NCBI GenBank assembly: GCA_017853245.1
Contig: JAFMJY010000004.1
Coordinates: 1 to 47,184 of the forward strand
Source of the DNA: Burkholderiales bacterium
Lineage (GTDB): Bacteria; Pseudomonadota; Gammaproteobacteria; Burkholderiales; Usitatibacteraceae
Reading direction: 5' to 3'
Length of the DNA: 47,184 nucleotides
Position 1 is the first letter of the stretch, and every line of letters begins with the position of its first letter. Below the pieces are notes generated by a model. The model was given only the letters and a program-made list of their open reading frames with translations. It had not been told where the DNA came from and searched no databases. This document shows, in pieces, positions 19,898 through 30,004 of the stretch. The translations under genes and the position numbers were made by a program.

Positions 19898-20260
19898 TTA
19901 CCCGCCGTTGCCGCCAACACCCTTGGCAGGTGCCTTCTTGGCATCGCCGGCGCTCCCGCCTGCCCCCCCGTTGCCGCCGTTGCCGCCCACGCCTTTTTGC
20001 GGGGCCACCGCGCCCGCGGCGCCGTGTCCTGCGTTGCCGCCCACGCCTTTTTGCGGCGCCACCGCTCCCGCGGCACCATGGCCTGCGTTGCCGCCGACGC
20101 CTTTTTGCGGCGCCACCGTTCCCGCAGCGCCGGCCTTGCCTTTCTCATCGGCCGCCTTCTTGGCGGGCGGAGCGCTGGCGGCGGCGGGCGCAGCCGGAGC
20201 CTGGGCGTTTGCAGCGAGGGCGACCAGGTTGGCGGCAACGAGATAGGGAAAACGTTTCAT
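19898..20260 (-). CDS. Secreted Gly/Ala-rich repeat protein of unknown function
   Basis: A 120-residue protein. Residues 1-20 form a signal peptide (positively charged start, hydrophobic core, cleavage likely after ANA), then an Ala/Pro/Lys-rich linker (21-46) and three 18-residue repeats at 47-64, 65-82 and 83-100 built on G(A/T)VAPQKGVGGNAGHGAA, with a partial fourth (APAKGVGGNGG) at the end. The mature chain is almost wholly Gly, Ala, Lys, Pro, Asn and Val and is probably disordered or a polyglycine-type fibre. It has no Cys. The start is supported by a preceding GGAGCCTCC-type site on the minus strand (weak). It lies ten bases from tRNA-Leu. I do not recognise a family. Confidence 0.65.
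   Translation of the reverse strand: MKRFPYLVAANLVALAANAQAPAAPAAASAPPAKKAADEKGKAGAAGTVAPQKGVGGNAGHGAAGAVAPQKGVGGNAGHGAAGAVAPQKGVGGNGGNGGAGGSAGDAKKAPAKGVGGNGG
19961..20122 (-). repeat. Three 54-bp tandem repeats inside the Gly-rich protein gene
   Basis: Three in-frame 54-base units, each coding for 18 residues. Units 1 and 2 differ by one residue (Thr to Ala at repeat position 2); unit 3 diverges at its end (NGGNGGA in place of NAGHGAA). On the plus strand each contains the invariant core ACGCCTTTTTGCGG. The near identity at the DNA level points to recent duplication, and copy number could vary between strains. Confidence 0.9.
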
Positions 20261-20298
20261 GGAGGCTCCCGTGGAATGGCGGTTGGACGGTAGAGAGG

Positions 20299-21531
20299 TT
20301 AGCCCAATCTGGGCAACCGGGACAAACGTGGCAGACCCACGGTGATCAGGTCCAGCCGCCAGAGCTGAGCGATCAGGGCCGCGACGGGTGAACCTGAACC
20401 GTGTGCGGCTTCCGGCAGGACGAGCTTGTGGCGAGCGGCGTAATCCTCCAAGTCGCCGAGCGTCCGGCGGCCATCCATTCTGCCCAACAGAACGGCGTCG
20501 TCAACGCCGAGCGCAAGGCTCCAGTCCGGCCGGCAAGCGTGATTCCCATCAAGATGGCAGCGATATCGCCACGAGGGCACGAACTCCCGCGCGTCTGCCC
20601 GGGAAAAATCGATGGCGTAGCGGACTGGGGACCGCTCCGGGCGGCAGGCGAGAAAGAAATGGCATGCATTTCCGAAATGGAACCGCTCCATCACCGACCA
20701 CTGGCGAGGACGAGGCAGCGAGGAGACGGCCTGCAGAAACGCGCCGGAATCGCCAGGCGGTGGATGGTAGGGAGCTTGGAAGAACAGATCTTGGAACACG
20801 AGGCCAGCAGACTCGACCAGCGCAATGCAATCGCCGATCTCGTAGGCTCGCTCGCGCCGGTGCAGGAAGGTGTCGACGAGGCCGGCGTCCGAGCGCAGAT
20901 CCGGGGCAAGCTCCAGGTAGCTTTGTGCCGGGTGGTTGGAGGGCAGGGCCCCCAAGGCGTCGCGCACGAGCGCCACCGACGCCTCGTCCTGCCCGAGGCC
21001 CAGCTCGCGGAACGCCGCCTGCAGCATGCTGACCCCGGTTCGCCCGTGGCGTGCGTACAGCATCAGGGCCGCTACGCCGTCGGGCCGAAGGCAGCGTGCC
21101 AGCGATTGCATGCCCGAAACGGGCGAGGCCAGGTGGTGCAGGACACCCGTGGATACGATGAGGTCGAAGTCTCGCCTCAACCCAACCAAATCCTCGATGG
21201 GCAGCTGGCGCAACTCGAGATTGCCGAGCTGGTACTTGGACTTCAGAAACTCGTGGTGCCTGAGGGACGGGCCACTCACGTCGATCGCGAGCACCCGAGA
21301 CTGGGGATTGGTGTGCGCGATCACGGCCGCCTGGTTCGTGCCGCAACCAGCCACGAGGATATCCATATCGGGTTGGTAATCCTGATCGGGCCAGAACAGG
21401 CGATGCGAGTGGCTTGGGTCGAACCACTGCCAATGGTTCTCGAGCCACTGCGGCAGGTCGACAATGGGCTCCGGATACATCCACCGCGAATACTGCTGAG
21501 AGACGATGTCGGCGAGCGGGGTCGAGGCCAT
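20299..21531 (-). CDS. Class I SAM-dependent methyltransferase with C-terminal extension
   Basis: About 410 residues. The Rossmann methyltransferase core occupies roughly residues 55-190: motif I DILVAGCGTNQA (57-68), the acidic ribose ligand Asp84 in VLAIDVSG, motif IV FDLIVSTGVLHHLASP and the post-motif CLRPDGVAALMLYA. Residues before 55 form a helical lead, and after about 200 comes a long helical region and a final piece (near 365-410) that resembles a winged-helix. The substrate is unknown. I use the ATG at 21531; an ATG at 21570 would add 13 residues (MSARRFRR...), and neither has a good ribosome site. It is divergent from the hydroxypyruvate isomerase gene. Confidence 0.8.
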   Translation of the reverse strand: MASTPLADIVSQQYSRWMYPEPIVDLPQWLENHWQWFDPSHSHRLFWPDQDYQPDMDILVAGCGTNQAAVIAHTNPQSRVLAIDVSGPSLRHHEFLKSKYQLGNLELRQLPIEDLVGLRRDFDLIVSTGVLHHLASPVSGMQSLARCLRPDGVAALMLYARHGRTGVSMLQAAFRELGLGQDEASVALVRDALGALPSNHPAQSYLELAPDLRSDAGLVDTFLHRRERAYEIGDCIALVESAGLVFQDLFFQAPYHPPPGDSGAFLQAVSSLPRPRQWSVMERFHFGNACHFFLACRPERSPVRYAIDFSRADAREFVPSWRYRCHLDGNHACRPDWSLALGVDDAVLLGRMDGRRTLGDLEDYAARHKLVLPEAAHGSGSPVAALIAQLWRLDLITVGLPRLSRLPRLG

Positions 21532-21572
21532 GGTCCGCTCGATTATCCGACGGAATCTTCGGGCTGACATAA

Positions 21573-24392
<2,820 letters not shown>

Positions 24393-24395
24393 GTA

Positions 24396-24752
24396 CTAGG
24401 CCGCGTCTCGAAGCGTGGCGCGAATGACGAGCTCATCGTAAGGAGCCTGAACACGGCCAGCCTGGTCCCGCTCGAGGAGATAGCGCGACTCGAGCTCGCA
24501 GACGTCCGTGTGGACGTTCTTGTAGTCGCGCCCGAGGGCTATCGAGAGGGCCCTAACGGACAAGCCGGGATGTTGGGCGACATGCCGAAGGAGTTCCAGG
24601 CGTTTCGGGGACAGAAGCGCCGTCAGGGCCGAAATGGATTCCACGCCGATGGTGGCCTCCGTGCTTTTATTTTTCGAGGCGCTTTTCCATGCACGGGCGA
24701 ATTGCCGGAGGGCGTCGCGGGACGTCATGACCTCAATGTAGAGTCGCTTCAT
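24396..24752 (-). CDS. TumA-like antitoxin, MarR-type helix-turn-helix
   Basis: A 118-residue protein with a winged-helix DNA-binding domain at about residues 48-105: ALLSPKRLELLRHVAQHPG, LSVRALSIALGRDYKNVHTD and a wing near DQAGRVQAPYDELV. This is the HVO_A0114-type regulator family that is known to pair with TumE-like toxins. It overlaps the toxin gene end by four bases (ATGA), with the toxin first, the order usual for this pair. The protein probably neutralises the toxin and represses the operon. Its stop is four bases from the end of the convergent fadH gene. Confidence 0.8.
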   Translation of the reverse strand: MKRLYIEVMTSRDALRQFARAWKSASKNKSTEATIGVESISALTALLSPKRLELLRHVAQHPGLSVRALSIALGRDYKNVHTDVCELESRYLLERDQAGRVQAPYDELVIRATLRDAA

Positions 24753-25057
24753 TCAGTCCACCTCCAGCCATGGGCCGCATAATCACCACGAAAATCGCTC
24801 AGTAAGCGGTCTACGGACAAAAAATCGTACGACACCTCGGTCTCCGAGGATCCCAGATGCCGATGGTCCCCCTTGCCGGCTTCATTGTCGTAACGCACAA
24901 GGGTCTTGCCGGCACGGCCCAAGTACAGAAGGTACTTGATGCCATGCGGACGGTCCCTGGTAGGCCGCGGCAGCTGCCAGAGCACCATTTGTAGAACGAG
25001 ATCGTGCTGCACCCCCTTGAATTCAAAGATCAAGCTGGCGCGAGATATATGGCTCAT
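24749..25057 (-). CDS. TumE-like toxin (DUF6516 family)
   Basis: A 102-residue protein beginning MSHISRASLIFEFKG. The pattern of the first half (ASLIFEF, DLVLQMVLWQLPRP), the central HGIKYLLYLGRAGKTLVRYDNEAGKGDHRH and the tail DFLSVDRLLSDF match the TumE/DUF6516 toxin family, whose members halt growth when unpaired. An AAGGT element ahead of the ATG at 25057 supports this start; an upstream ATG at 25084 would add nine residues. The antitoxin gene follows with a four-base overlap. The molecular target is not established to my knowledge. Confidence 0.8.
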   Translation of the reverse strand: MSHISRASLIFEFKGVQHDLVLQMVLWQLPRPTRDRPHGIKYLLYLGRAGKTLVRYDNEAGKGDHRHLGSSETEVSYDFLSVDRLLSDFRGDYAAHGWRWTE

Positions 25058-25142
25058 GGGACCATACCTTGATGACCGTGTCAACCGCAGGGGGGCTTCC
25101 CTCTAACGGGCAGCGCCTTCGCTTGGTTGACTGGGTGCGCTA

Positions 25143-25766
25143 TTGAAACGGACATCACCGGCTGTTAGCCCGGTCGCCAAGTCGCCAGCCGATGGCTACA
25201 TGCCCGTGCTGATGGATGTGGGCAACCTTTCCATTTCGCCTGCGCTCCAGAACCTGCCGTTCAATCCGCTGACAGATTTCGCGCCGGTCGCGATGGTCGG
25301 CTATTGGCCGCACCTGCAGGTGACGAGCATTAAGGTTCCGGCCAATACGGTTGCCGAGCTGATCGCCTGGGCAAAGGAGCAGAAGGGCAAGGCCAACTAC
25401 GCGGTCGCGGCGGGCGTCGGTAGCGCCACGCATCTTGCTGGCGTGGTGTTCGCCACGCGCGCCGGTATCCAGTGGGGGAACGTGCCCTACAAGGGCGGGG
25501 CCCAGGCCATCACCGATCTCATCGGCGGGCAGGTCGACGTCACCTTCAACGGCATGGTGGCCACACTGCCGCATGTGAAGTCCGGGACGATCAAGCTCAG
25601 CGCCGAGGTGTTGCGGATTGCCGCGCTCCCCGATGTGCGCGATCGCCTGACGGCACTGGGTGCCGACCCCAGCCCGATGTCACCAGTGGAATTCGGCGCC
25701 TGGCTCAAGGCTGAGGTCGCGGCCATGGCCGAGATCGTTGAGGAAGACAAGATCACGGTTGAGTAG
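25143..25766 (+). pseudogene. Bug/TctC-family gene remnant with 5' and internal deletions
   Basis: The frame codes for 207 residues, about two thirds of a normal Bug protein. It joins the family at SPADGYMPVLMDVGN, so the signal peptide and the first 70 or so residues are missing. It then continues normally (LPFNPLTDFAPV, HLAGVVFATRAG, VPYKGGAQAITDLIGG) up to HVKSGTIK and jumps to LSAEVLRIAALPDVRDRL, which skips roughly 55-60 residues usually found there, without breaking the frame. The start would be a TTG with no ribosome site. Without a signal peptide and part of the second lobe it should not bind or reach the periplasm, so I call it a pseudogene. Confidence 0.78.
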
Positions 25767-25835
25767 CTGTGGCGTGTCAACCGAAGTGGGTCGGGGGGCG
25801 TTGAGTCATGCGGGCGGCCGAGTGAGACGGTCTCT

Positions 25836-25889
25836 CCGGCTACACTAAACAGCATCTTGAAGCAGGCAGGTTTGAGGAAGCGAGGCTGA
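25836..25889 (+). pseudogene. hicA remnant, last codons only
   Basis: Read in the frame that ends with the TGA at 25887-25889, these bases give PATLNSILKQAGLRKRG then stop. That is the conserved C-terminus of HicA mRNA-interferase toxins (T-L-N-S-I-L-K-Q-A-G-L). Upstream in the same frame nothing resembles HicA: the double-stranded-RNA-binding fold and the catalytic His are absent. The stop lies one base before the hicB ATG, the usual hicA-hicB spacing. I infer that hicA was deleted from its 5' side and hicB kept. Confidence 0.7.
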
Positions 25890-25890
25890 C

Positions 25891-26103
25891 ATGCGCTACG
25901 CACTCGTGATCGAAAAAGCGGGAGCTAACTTTTCCGGCTACGTCCCCGATTTACCGGGTTGCGTCGCAACGGGAACAACCGTTGCGGAGACTGAAGAGTT
26001 CCTTCGCGAAGCCATTGCGTTGCACCTCAGCGGCATGCGCGAAGACGGGCTGCCGATTCCGTCCCCGTCCAGCAAGGTGGATTACCTCGACGTTCTGGCC
26101 TGA
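25891..26103 (+). CDS. hicB: HicB-family antitoxin, now without toxin
   Basis: A 70-residue HicB partial-RNase-H-fold domain: RYALVIEKAGANFSGYVPDL, PGCVATGTTVAETEEFLREA and IALHLSGMREDGLPIPSPSS follow the family pattern strand by strand. There is no separate DNA-binding tail, which is common for short HicB proteins. A GAGGAAGCGAGG stretch lies ahead of the ATG. Its toxin partner is reduced to a few codons immediately upstream, so the protein may be a relic or could protect against HicA toxins encoded elsewhere. Confidence 0.85.
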   Translation: MRYALVIEKAGANFSGYVPDLPGCVATGTTVAETEEFLREAIALHLSGMREDGLPIPSPSSKVDYLDVLA

Positions 26104-26153
26104 GAGCCTCGGCCATCCCGCCGGGCGCCGGACGCGGTGACTGACGCGGCGAG

Positions 26154-27353
26154 TTACCCCATGGCCTTCGCCATGCGCGCAGCGGCCTTCTGCAGGTTCT
26201 CGAGCGAAGTGGCGAAGGAAATGCGGATGCATCCCTCGCCGCCAAACGCCGAGCCCGGCACGGGCGCCACGGCTTCCGGCTGCTCCATCAGGTAATCGCA
26301 GAGCGCCATATCCGAGGCCGCCTTGATCTTGCCGGCCGCGTGCAGGCGCTTGATCGCCTCGCTGCAATCCGGGAACACATAGAACGCGCCGGCGGGCTGC
26401 AGGCAACGCACGCCTGGGATCTTGTTCAGCGCCGCCACCAGCCATTCCGCGCGTTCCTTGAAGGCCCTCACCATAGGCGGAATGCAATTCTGGTCGCCGT
26501 TCAACGCGGCTTCCGCCGCCCACTGGGAAATGGAGGTCGGGTTCGAGGTGGAGTGCGACTGCATGTTCTCCATCGCCTCGATCAATTCCGCCGGGCCGCC
26601 GCAGTAGCCGATCCGCCAGCCGGTCATCGAGTACGCCTTCGAGACGCCGTTTTCCACCAGCGTGCGGTCGAAGAGGTCGGGGCAGGCATCCAGGATGTTC
26701 ACGAACTTTGAGCCATCGAGCAGAATCTTCTCGTACATGTCGTCGGAAGCGATGACGATGCGCGGGTGCTTGCGCAGCACCGCGCCCAGCGACTTGAGCT
26801 CATCCAGCGTGTAGACCGCGCCGGTGGGGTTGGAAGGGCTGTTGATGAAGATGAGGCGTGTCTGCGGCGTGATGGCCCGCTCGAGCTGGGCCGCGGTGAT
26901 CTTGAAGCCCTGGTCGATGCCGGCGTTAATGAACACGGGCTTGGCCCCCGCCACCATCGCCATGTCCGGGTAGCTCACCCAGTAGGGCGCCGGCACGATG
27001 ACCTCGTCGCCGGGATTCAGCAGTGCCATGCACATGTTGAAGAGCGTGTGCTTGCCGCCGCAGGAAACCAGGATCTGCTTCTCGGTGTAGGTCAGCCCGT
27101 TGTCGCGCTTGAACTTGGCGATGATCGCCTTCTTGAGCGAGCCCGTGCCGCCGGCCGGCGTGTACTTCGTGAGGCCCTTGTTCAGCGCCGTCACCGCTGC
27201 GTCCTTGATGAACTGCGGCGTGTCGAAATCCGGCTCGCCGGCGCCCAGGCCGATGATGTCCTTGCCCTCGCTCTTGAGTTTGGCCGCCTTGGCGGTGATG
27301 GCGAGGGTGGGGGAGGCCTTGATGGCGGCCAGGCGCTGGGCGACGAGGGACAT
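26154..27353 (-). CDS. Pyridoxal-phosphate aminotransferase, aspartate aminotransferase class I
   Basis: A 399-residue fold-type I aminotransferase of the bacterial AspC/prephenate aminotransferase (Igamma) group. Landmarks: LGAGEPDFDTPQFIKDAA, GGTGSLKKAI, NSPSNPTGAVY with the conserved Asn, DDMYEKI with the cofactor Asp, the PLP lysine in VSKAYSMTGWRIGY, and the C-terminal GSAFGGEGCIRISFATS with the carboxylate-binding Arg. It transfers the amino group between aspartate (or prephenate) and 2-oxoglutarate. I use the ATG at 27353 (MSLVAQRL), the family start, rather than the upstream start 12 codons earlier. Divergent from uvrB. Confidence 0.92.
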   Translation of the reverse strand: MSLVAQRLAAIKASPTLAITAKAAKLKSEGKDIIGLGAGEPDFDTPQFIKDAAVTALNKGLTKYTPAGGTGSLKKAIIAKFKRDNGLTYTEKQILVSCGGKHTLFNMCMALLNPGDEVIVPAPYWVSYPDMAMVAGAKPVFINAGIDQGFKITAAQLERAITPQTRLIFINSPSNPTGAVYTLDELKSLGAVLRKHPRIVIASDDMYEKILLDGSKFVNILDACPDLFDRTLVENGVSKAYSMTGWRIGYCGGPAELIEAMENMQSHSTSNPTSISQWAAEAALNGDQNCIPPMVRAFKERAEWLVAALNKIPGVRCLQPAGAFYVFPDCSEAIKRLHAAGKIKAASDMALCDYLMEQPEAVAPVPGSAFGGEGCIRISFATSLENLQKAAARMAKAMG

Positions 27354-27466
27354 GGGAACTCCGGAAAAGGGCTTCAGGAAAGGCGCCATTTTACCGGGGC
27401 CGGCGATGTGGGGTCGTTCGGACCAGCCAGCGTTGCTAAACTCCTCGATTGCCCGCGCACCGTGCC

Positions 27467-29509
27467 ATGGCCGACGTCGTCACCTTTCCCGGCAGCCCCT
27501 ACCGCCTGCACCGACCCTTCGAGCCCGCGGGAGACCAACCCGCTGCCATCGAGGCGCTGGTCGAAGGCATCCATGACGGCCTCGCCTACCAGACGCTGCT
27601 CGGCGTCACGGGCTCTGGCAAGACGTACACGATGGCGAACGTCATCGCCCGCACCGGCCGCCCGGCGCTGGTGATCGCGCCTAACAAGACGCTCGCGGCA
27701 CAGCTCTACGCCGAGATGCGGGAGTTCTTTCCCGAGAACGCGGTCGAGTATTTCGTCTCCTACTACGACTACTACCAGCCGGAGGCCTACGTGCCTTCGC
27801 GCGACCTCTACATCGAGAAGGACAGCTCGATCAACGAGCACATCGAACAGTTGCGCCTTTCGGCCACGAAGAGCGTGCTCGAGCGGCCTGACACGGTGAT
27901 TGTGGCGACGGTCTCCTGCATCTACGGCATTGGCGACCCGGAGGACTATCAGCAGATGCGGCTGATCCTTCGTGAGCGGGACCCCATCTCGCAGCGGGAC
28001 CTGCTGCGGCGCCTGGCCAACATGCAGTACACGCGCAACGACGTGGACTTCCGGCGCGGCACGTTTCGCGTGCGAGGAGACACCATCGACATCTTCCCAG
28101 CCGAGTTGGGGGAGACGGCGCTGCGGGTGAGCCTCTTCGACGATGAGATCGAGTCGCTGGCGCTCTTCGACCCGCTCACCGGCCGCCCGGGCCCCACGGT
28201 GCCGCGCTTCACGGTCTATGCGAAGAGCCACTACGTGACGCCGCGCGAGACGGTGCTCAAGGCGATCGAAGGCATCAAGGTGGAGCTTCGTGAGCGGCTC
28301 GAGGTGTTCCAGAACGAAGGCAAGCTTCTGGAGCTCCAGCGGCTGCAGCAGCGCACGACATTTGACCTCGAGATGCTGAACGAGCTGGGCTTCTGCAAGG
28401 GGATCGAGAACTATTCCCGGCACCTCTCGGGCCGTGCGCCGGGGGAGCCGCCGCCGACCCTCATTGATTACCTTCCGTCCAACGCGCTGATGTTCATCGA
28501 CGAGAGCCACGTCACCATCCCGCAGGTGGGCGGGATGTACAACGGCGACCGCTCGCGCAAGGAGACGCTGGTGATGTATGGCTTCCGCCTGCCGTCGGCC
28601 CTGGACAACCGCCCGCTCAAGTTCGCCGAGTTCGAGCGGCAGATGCGCCAGGCGATCTTCGTCTCCGCCACCCCCGCGGATTACGAAGATAAACACGCTG
28701 CACAGGTGGTGGAACAGGTGGTCCGTCCAACAGGGCTTGTGGACCCGGAGGTGATCGTTCGTCCCGCGAGCTCGCAGGTGGACGACTTGCTTTCGGAAGC
28801 CAACAGGCGCATCGCTGTCGGTGAGCGCGTCCTGGTTACCACTCTCACCAAGCGCATGGCGGAGGACCTCACAGACTACCTCTCCGAGCACGGAGTGAAG
28901 GTGCGCTACCTTCACTCTGACATCGATACGGTGGAGCGGGTGGAGATTCTGCGCGACCTTCGCAAGGGGCTCTTCGACGTGCTGGTGGGCATCAACCTGT
29001 TACGCGAGGGGCTGGATATTCCCGAGGTCTCGCTGGTGGCCATTCTGGATGCGGACAAGGAGGGGTTCTTGCGCTCCGCGCGCTCGCTCATCCAGACCAT
29101 TGGCCGAGCGGCCCGGCACATCAACGGGACGGCGATCCTTTACGCCGACTCGATGACCGAGTCGATGCAGGCTGCCATTGGTGAAACCGAGCGCAGGCGG
29201 GCCAGGCAGCAGGCGCACAACCTGGCGCACGGCATCGAGCCCAAAGGCGTCTCCAAGCGCATCAAGGACCTGATCGACGGCGTCTACGATGCCGACGAGG
29301 CGAAGGAATCCAAGTGCGCGGCGAAGGCGGCGGCGCAGGAGGCCGAGACTGTAGGCTCGCTCAACGAGCGCCAGCTCGACCAGCGCGTGCGCAAGCTGGA
29401 GAAGGAAATGCTCGAGGCTGCGCGGGGCCTGGAATTCGAGAAGGCGGCACGACTTCGCGATGAGGTGAAACGGCTGAGGGAGCGGCTCATGGCGGTGAGC
29501 GATGGCTGA
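27467..29509 (+). CDS. uvrB: Excinuclease ABC subunit B
   Basis: A 680-residue DNA-damage recognition helicase of nucleotide excision repair. Seen: Walker A in [14 protein letters not shown], the beta-hairpin [13 protein letters not shown] that inserts into the damaged duplex, the DEAD-like FIDESHVT, helicase motif VI region QTIGRAARH, and a C-terminal UVR motif ([20 protein letters not shown]) that binds UvrC. Start at the ATG 27467 gives the normal N-terminus; a TTG six codons earlier is less likely. No obvious LexA box is visible in the short divergent gap with the aminotransferase gene. It overlaps the phosphatase gene by eight bases. Confidence 0.97.
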   Translation: MADVVTFPGSPYRLHRPFEPAGDQPAAIEALVEGIHDGLAYQTLLGVTGSGKTYTMANVIARTGRPALVIAPNKTLAAQLYAEMREFFPENAVEYFVSYYDYYQPEAYVPSRDLYIEKDSSINEHIEQLRLSATKSVLERPDTVIVATVSCIYGIGDPEDYQQMRLILRERDPISQRDLLRRLANMQYTRNDVDFRRGTFRVRGDTIDIFPAELGETALRVSLFDDEIESLALFDPLTGRPGPTVPRFTVYAKSHYVTPRETVLKAIEGIKVELRERLEVFQNEGKLLELQRLQQRTTFDLEMLNELGFCKGIENYSRHLSGRAPGEPPPTLIDYLPSNALMFIDESHVTIPQVGGMYNGDRSRKETLVMYGFRLPSALDNRPLKFAEFERQMRQAIFVSATPADYEDKHAAQVVEQVVRPTGLVDPEVIVRPASSQVDDLLSEANRRIAVGERVLVTTLTKRMAEDLTDYLSEHGVKVRYLHSDIDTVERVEILRDLRKGLFDVLVGINLLREGLDIPEVSLVAILDADKEGFLRSARSLIQTIGRAARHINGTAILYADSMTESMQAAIGETERRRARQQAHNLAHGIEPKGVSKRIKDLIDGVYDADEAKESKCAAKAAAQEAETVGSLNERQLDQRVRKLEKEMLEAARGLEFEKAARLRDEVKRLRERLMAVSDG

Positions 29510-29987
29510 GCGCGTCGGGGTGCTGTTCGTCTGCACGGGCAACATCTGCCGCTCACCGACGGCGGAAGGGGTTTTCCGCAAGCTTTCCGATTCAGCGGGG
29601 CTTCTTGCCCGCGTTCATGTCGATTCTGCTGGCACGCATGACTATCACGTGGGCGAAGCGCCGGATGAGCGCGCAATCGCCCACGCTCTCAAGCGCGGCT
29701 ACGACCTGAAGCCCCTGCGCGCCCGCCAGGTGCGTCGCTCGGACTTCGATGCCTTCGACCGCATCGTCGCCATGGATCGCGGGCATTTGCGCCAGTTGGA
29801 GTCGATCGCCCCACGCGATGCCCGTGCCCGCGTCGATCTCTTTCTCGACTATTCGCTTCGGTGGAAAGGCGAGGACGTACCGGATCCCTACTACGGCGGC
29901 GCGGCAGGTTTCGAGGCGGTGCTCGACATGATTGAAGAGGCGTGCGCTCGACTGTTGGATGACGTGATGCGGCTACGGCCAACCTGA
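29502..29987 (+). CDS. Low-molecular-weight protein-tyrosine phosphatase
   Basis: A 161-residue LMW-PTP. The phosphate loop CTGNICRS has nucleophile Cys11 and Arg17, and the general-acid Asp lies in the VPDPYYGG loop near the C-terminus. The length is the family standard. Such enzymes dephosphorylate tyrosine in proteins, often exopolysaccharide kinases, and some act on arginine phosphate; the substrate is not known here. Eight-base overlap with uvrB suggests co-transcription without a functional link. No tyrosine kinase or polysaccharide genes are near. Confidence 0.94.
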   Translation: MAERVGVLFVCTGNICRSPTAEGVFRKLSDSAGLLARVHVDSAGTHDYHVGEAPDERAIAHALKRGYDLKPLRARQVRRSDFDAFDRIVAMDRGHLRQLESIAPRDARARVDLFLDYSLRWKGEDVPDPYYGGAAGFEAVLDMIEEACARLLDDVMRLRPT

Positions 29988-30004
29988 GAACGAGGGAAGA
30001 GGCA

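Noticed and set aside
19961-20122. Tandem repeats considered as a CRISPR array
   Set aside because: The 54-base units are directly adjacent with no variable spacers, are in frame, and code for a regular peptide repeat behind a signal peptide.
25071-25145. Short plus-strand frame ahead of the Bug remnant ending LRLVDWVRY
   Set aside because: Only about two dozen codons, no ribosome site and no recognisable family; likely chance.
27374-28915. 513-codon open frame on the minus strand
   Set aside because: It is antisense to uvrB, whose identity is certain; the composition is typical of a complementary-strand shadow.
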